Below, one piece after another: positions 21,771 through 22,159 of a stretch of DNA of 22,159 nt (positions within the stretch are counted from its first letter, which is position 1; every line of letters begins with the position of its first letter). Both the position numbers and the translations under genes were made by a program. The notes beneath the pieces were generated by a model, which searched no databases, was not told the DNA's origin, and worked only from the letters and a program-made list of their open reading frames with translations. The stretch is taken from the NCBI GenBank assembly GCA_934636265.1, contig CAKUAD010000021.1, forward strand, positions 1-22,159, in the 5' to 3' direction. Source of the stretch: an uncultured Flavobacterium sp. GTDB taxonomy: Bacteria; Bacteroidota; Bacteroidia; Flavobacteriales; Flavobacteriaceae.

Positions 21771-22159
21771 ATGACGCAACTGCGATCCCTTTTGGCCCTA
21801 ACCTTTTTGATGCCTTTTTGTGCTAAGGCTCAGTTTACCGATGTGATCAACTCAAACCGGCCCGGCGAGTCGATGGCGGCCTTTTCAGTGGGAAAGACCG
21901 TTTTCCAGGCCGAAACCGGCGTGTTCATGGTCAATGAAAAGGACAAATCGCTGGATTACGACGCCACCGGGCTCGGGCTCGACCTCAACCTGCGTTACGG
22001 CGCGTTTTTGGAACAACTGGAGTTTCACCTGGACCTGCAGTACCAACGCGACAATTTTAAAACGCCTTTTGACACCCAGCGGCGCAGCGGGTTCCGTCAG
22101 ATGATATTAGGCGCCAAATACCTGGTGTACGATCCGGACAAGAACTATGTAGCCAAGCC
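21771..22159 (+). CDS. Outer-membrane 'transporter' family protein, 5' part only
   Basis: The frame opens at ATG 21771 and stays open for 129 full codons to the window edge, so the gene is incomplete here. It begins with a Sec signal peptide (MTQLRSLLALTFLMPFCAKA, cut before QFTDV), followed by INSNRPGESMAAFSVGKTVFQAETG and alternating beta-strand segments (LGLDLNLRYGAFLEQLEFHL). The motif of a short N-terminal TD-x-x-NSNRPG, then FSVGKTVxQ, matches the outer-membrane beta-barrel proteins annotated as transporter or MetA-pathway-of-phenol-degradation-like. A substrate cannot be inferred, and the aromatic-degradation name should not be taken literally. Divergent from the DUF4834-like gene. Confidence 0.75.
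   Translation, partial: MTQLRSLLALTFLMPFCAKAQFTDVINSNRPGESMAAFSVGKTVFQAETGVFMVNEKDKSLDYDATGLGLDLNLRYGAFLEQLEFHLDLQYQRDNFKTPFDTQRRSGFRQMILGAKYLVYDPDKNYVAK

Overview
The window reads as ordinary chromosome from a member of the Bacteroidota, most likely family Flavobacteriaceae. Evidence for this: at least ten genes are preceded by the TAnnTTTG -7 element of the Bacteroidota primary sigma factor, usually only 10-40 bases before the start codon; there is a secreted peptidase with a type IX secretion (T9SS) sorting domain; and BatA, DUF4834, YfhO and PyrC-like proteins of recognisable flavobacterial type are present. Base composition looks close to half G+C by eye, high for Flavobacterium-like genomes. 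I see no rRNA, tRNA, CRISPR array, insertion sequence, phage gene or attachment site.

Layout. Bases 1-268 hold a short-period AATTG-type repeat, a possible decayed reading-frame end on the minus strand, and the promoter of a DEAD-box RNA helicase (269-1609, +). A plus-strand operon follows: BatA-type membrane protein with a von Willebrand A fold, a dihydroorotase homologue that has lost most catalytic residues, a small DUF4870-like membrane protein and a serine esterase (1702-5820), all joined by 1-4 base overlaps. Facing it is a minus-strand operon, also overlap-coupled: PhnP-like metallo-beta-lactamase-fold hydrolase, a membrane-anchored protein and a lipoprotein (7514 down to 5813). Next come a 488-residue protein of unknown function (7602-9068, +), a thiol peroxidase (minus) and endonuclease III (plus); the last two are divergent with interleaved promoters.

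Bases 10199-11260 hold an ECF sigma factor operon (minus) that includes an overlooked 46-residue protein and ends in a terminator lying inside the last codons of endonuclease III. Divergent from it is uvrA (11260-14052, +). Then follow a secreted M28 zinc peptidase with a T9SS sorting domain (minus), a small secreted protein with four 16-residue repeats (plus), a structured non-coding stretch with two terminator-like hairpins, and a minus-strand surface-glycan operon: YfhO-family membrane protein, group 4 glycosyltransferase, oligosaccharide flippase (21336 down to 16129). The right end holds a DUF4834-like protein (minus) and the start of an outer-membrane 'transporter' family gene (plus) cut by the window edge.

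Functionally the window mixes genome and stress maintenance (helicase, thiol peroxidase, endonuclease III, UvrA, sigma factor) with envelope functions (BatA, lipoproteins, glycan assembly, T9SS cargo). I found no clearly new multi-gene system. The most rewarding items are the degenerate dihydroorotase in the batA operon, the 46-residue sigma-linked protein, the terminator inside nth, the interleaved promoters, the conserved-looking 488-residue unknown and the repeat protein.
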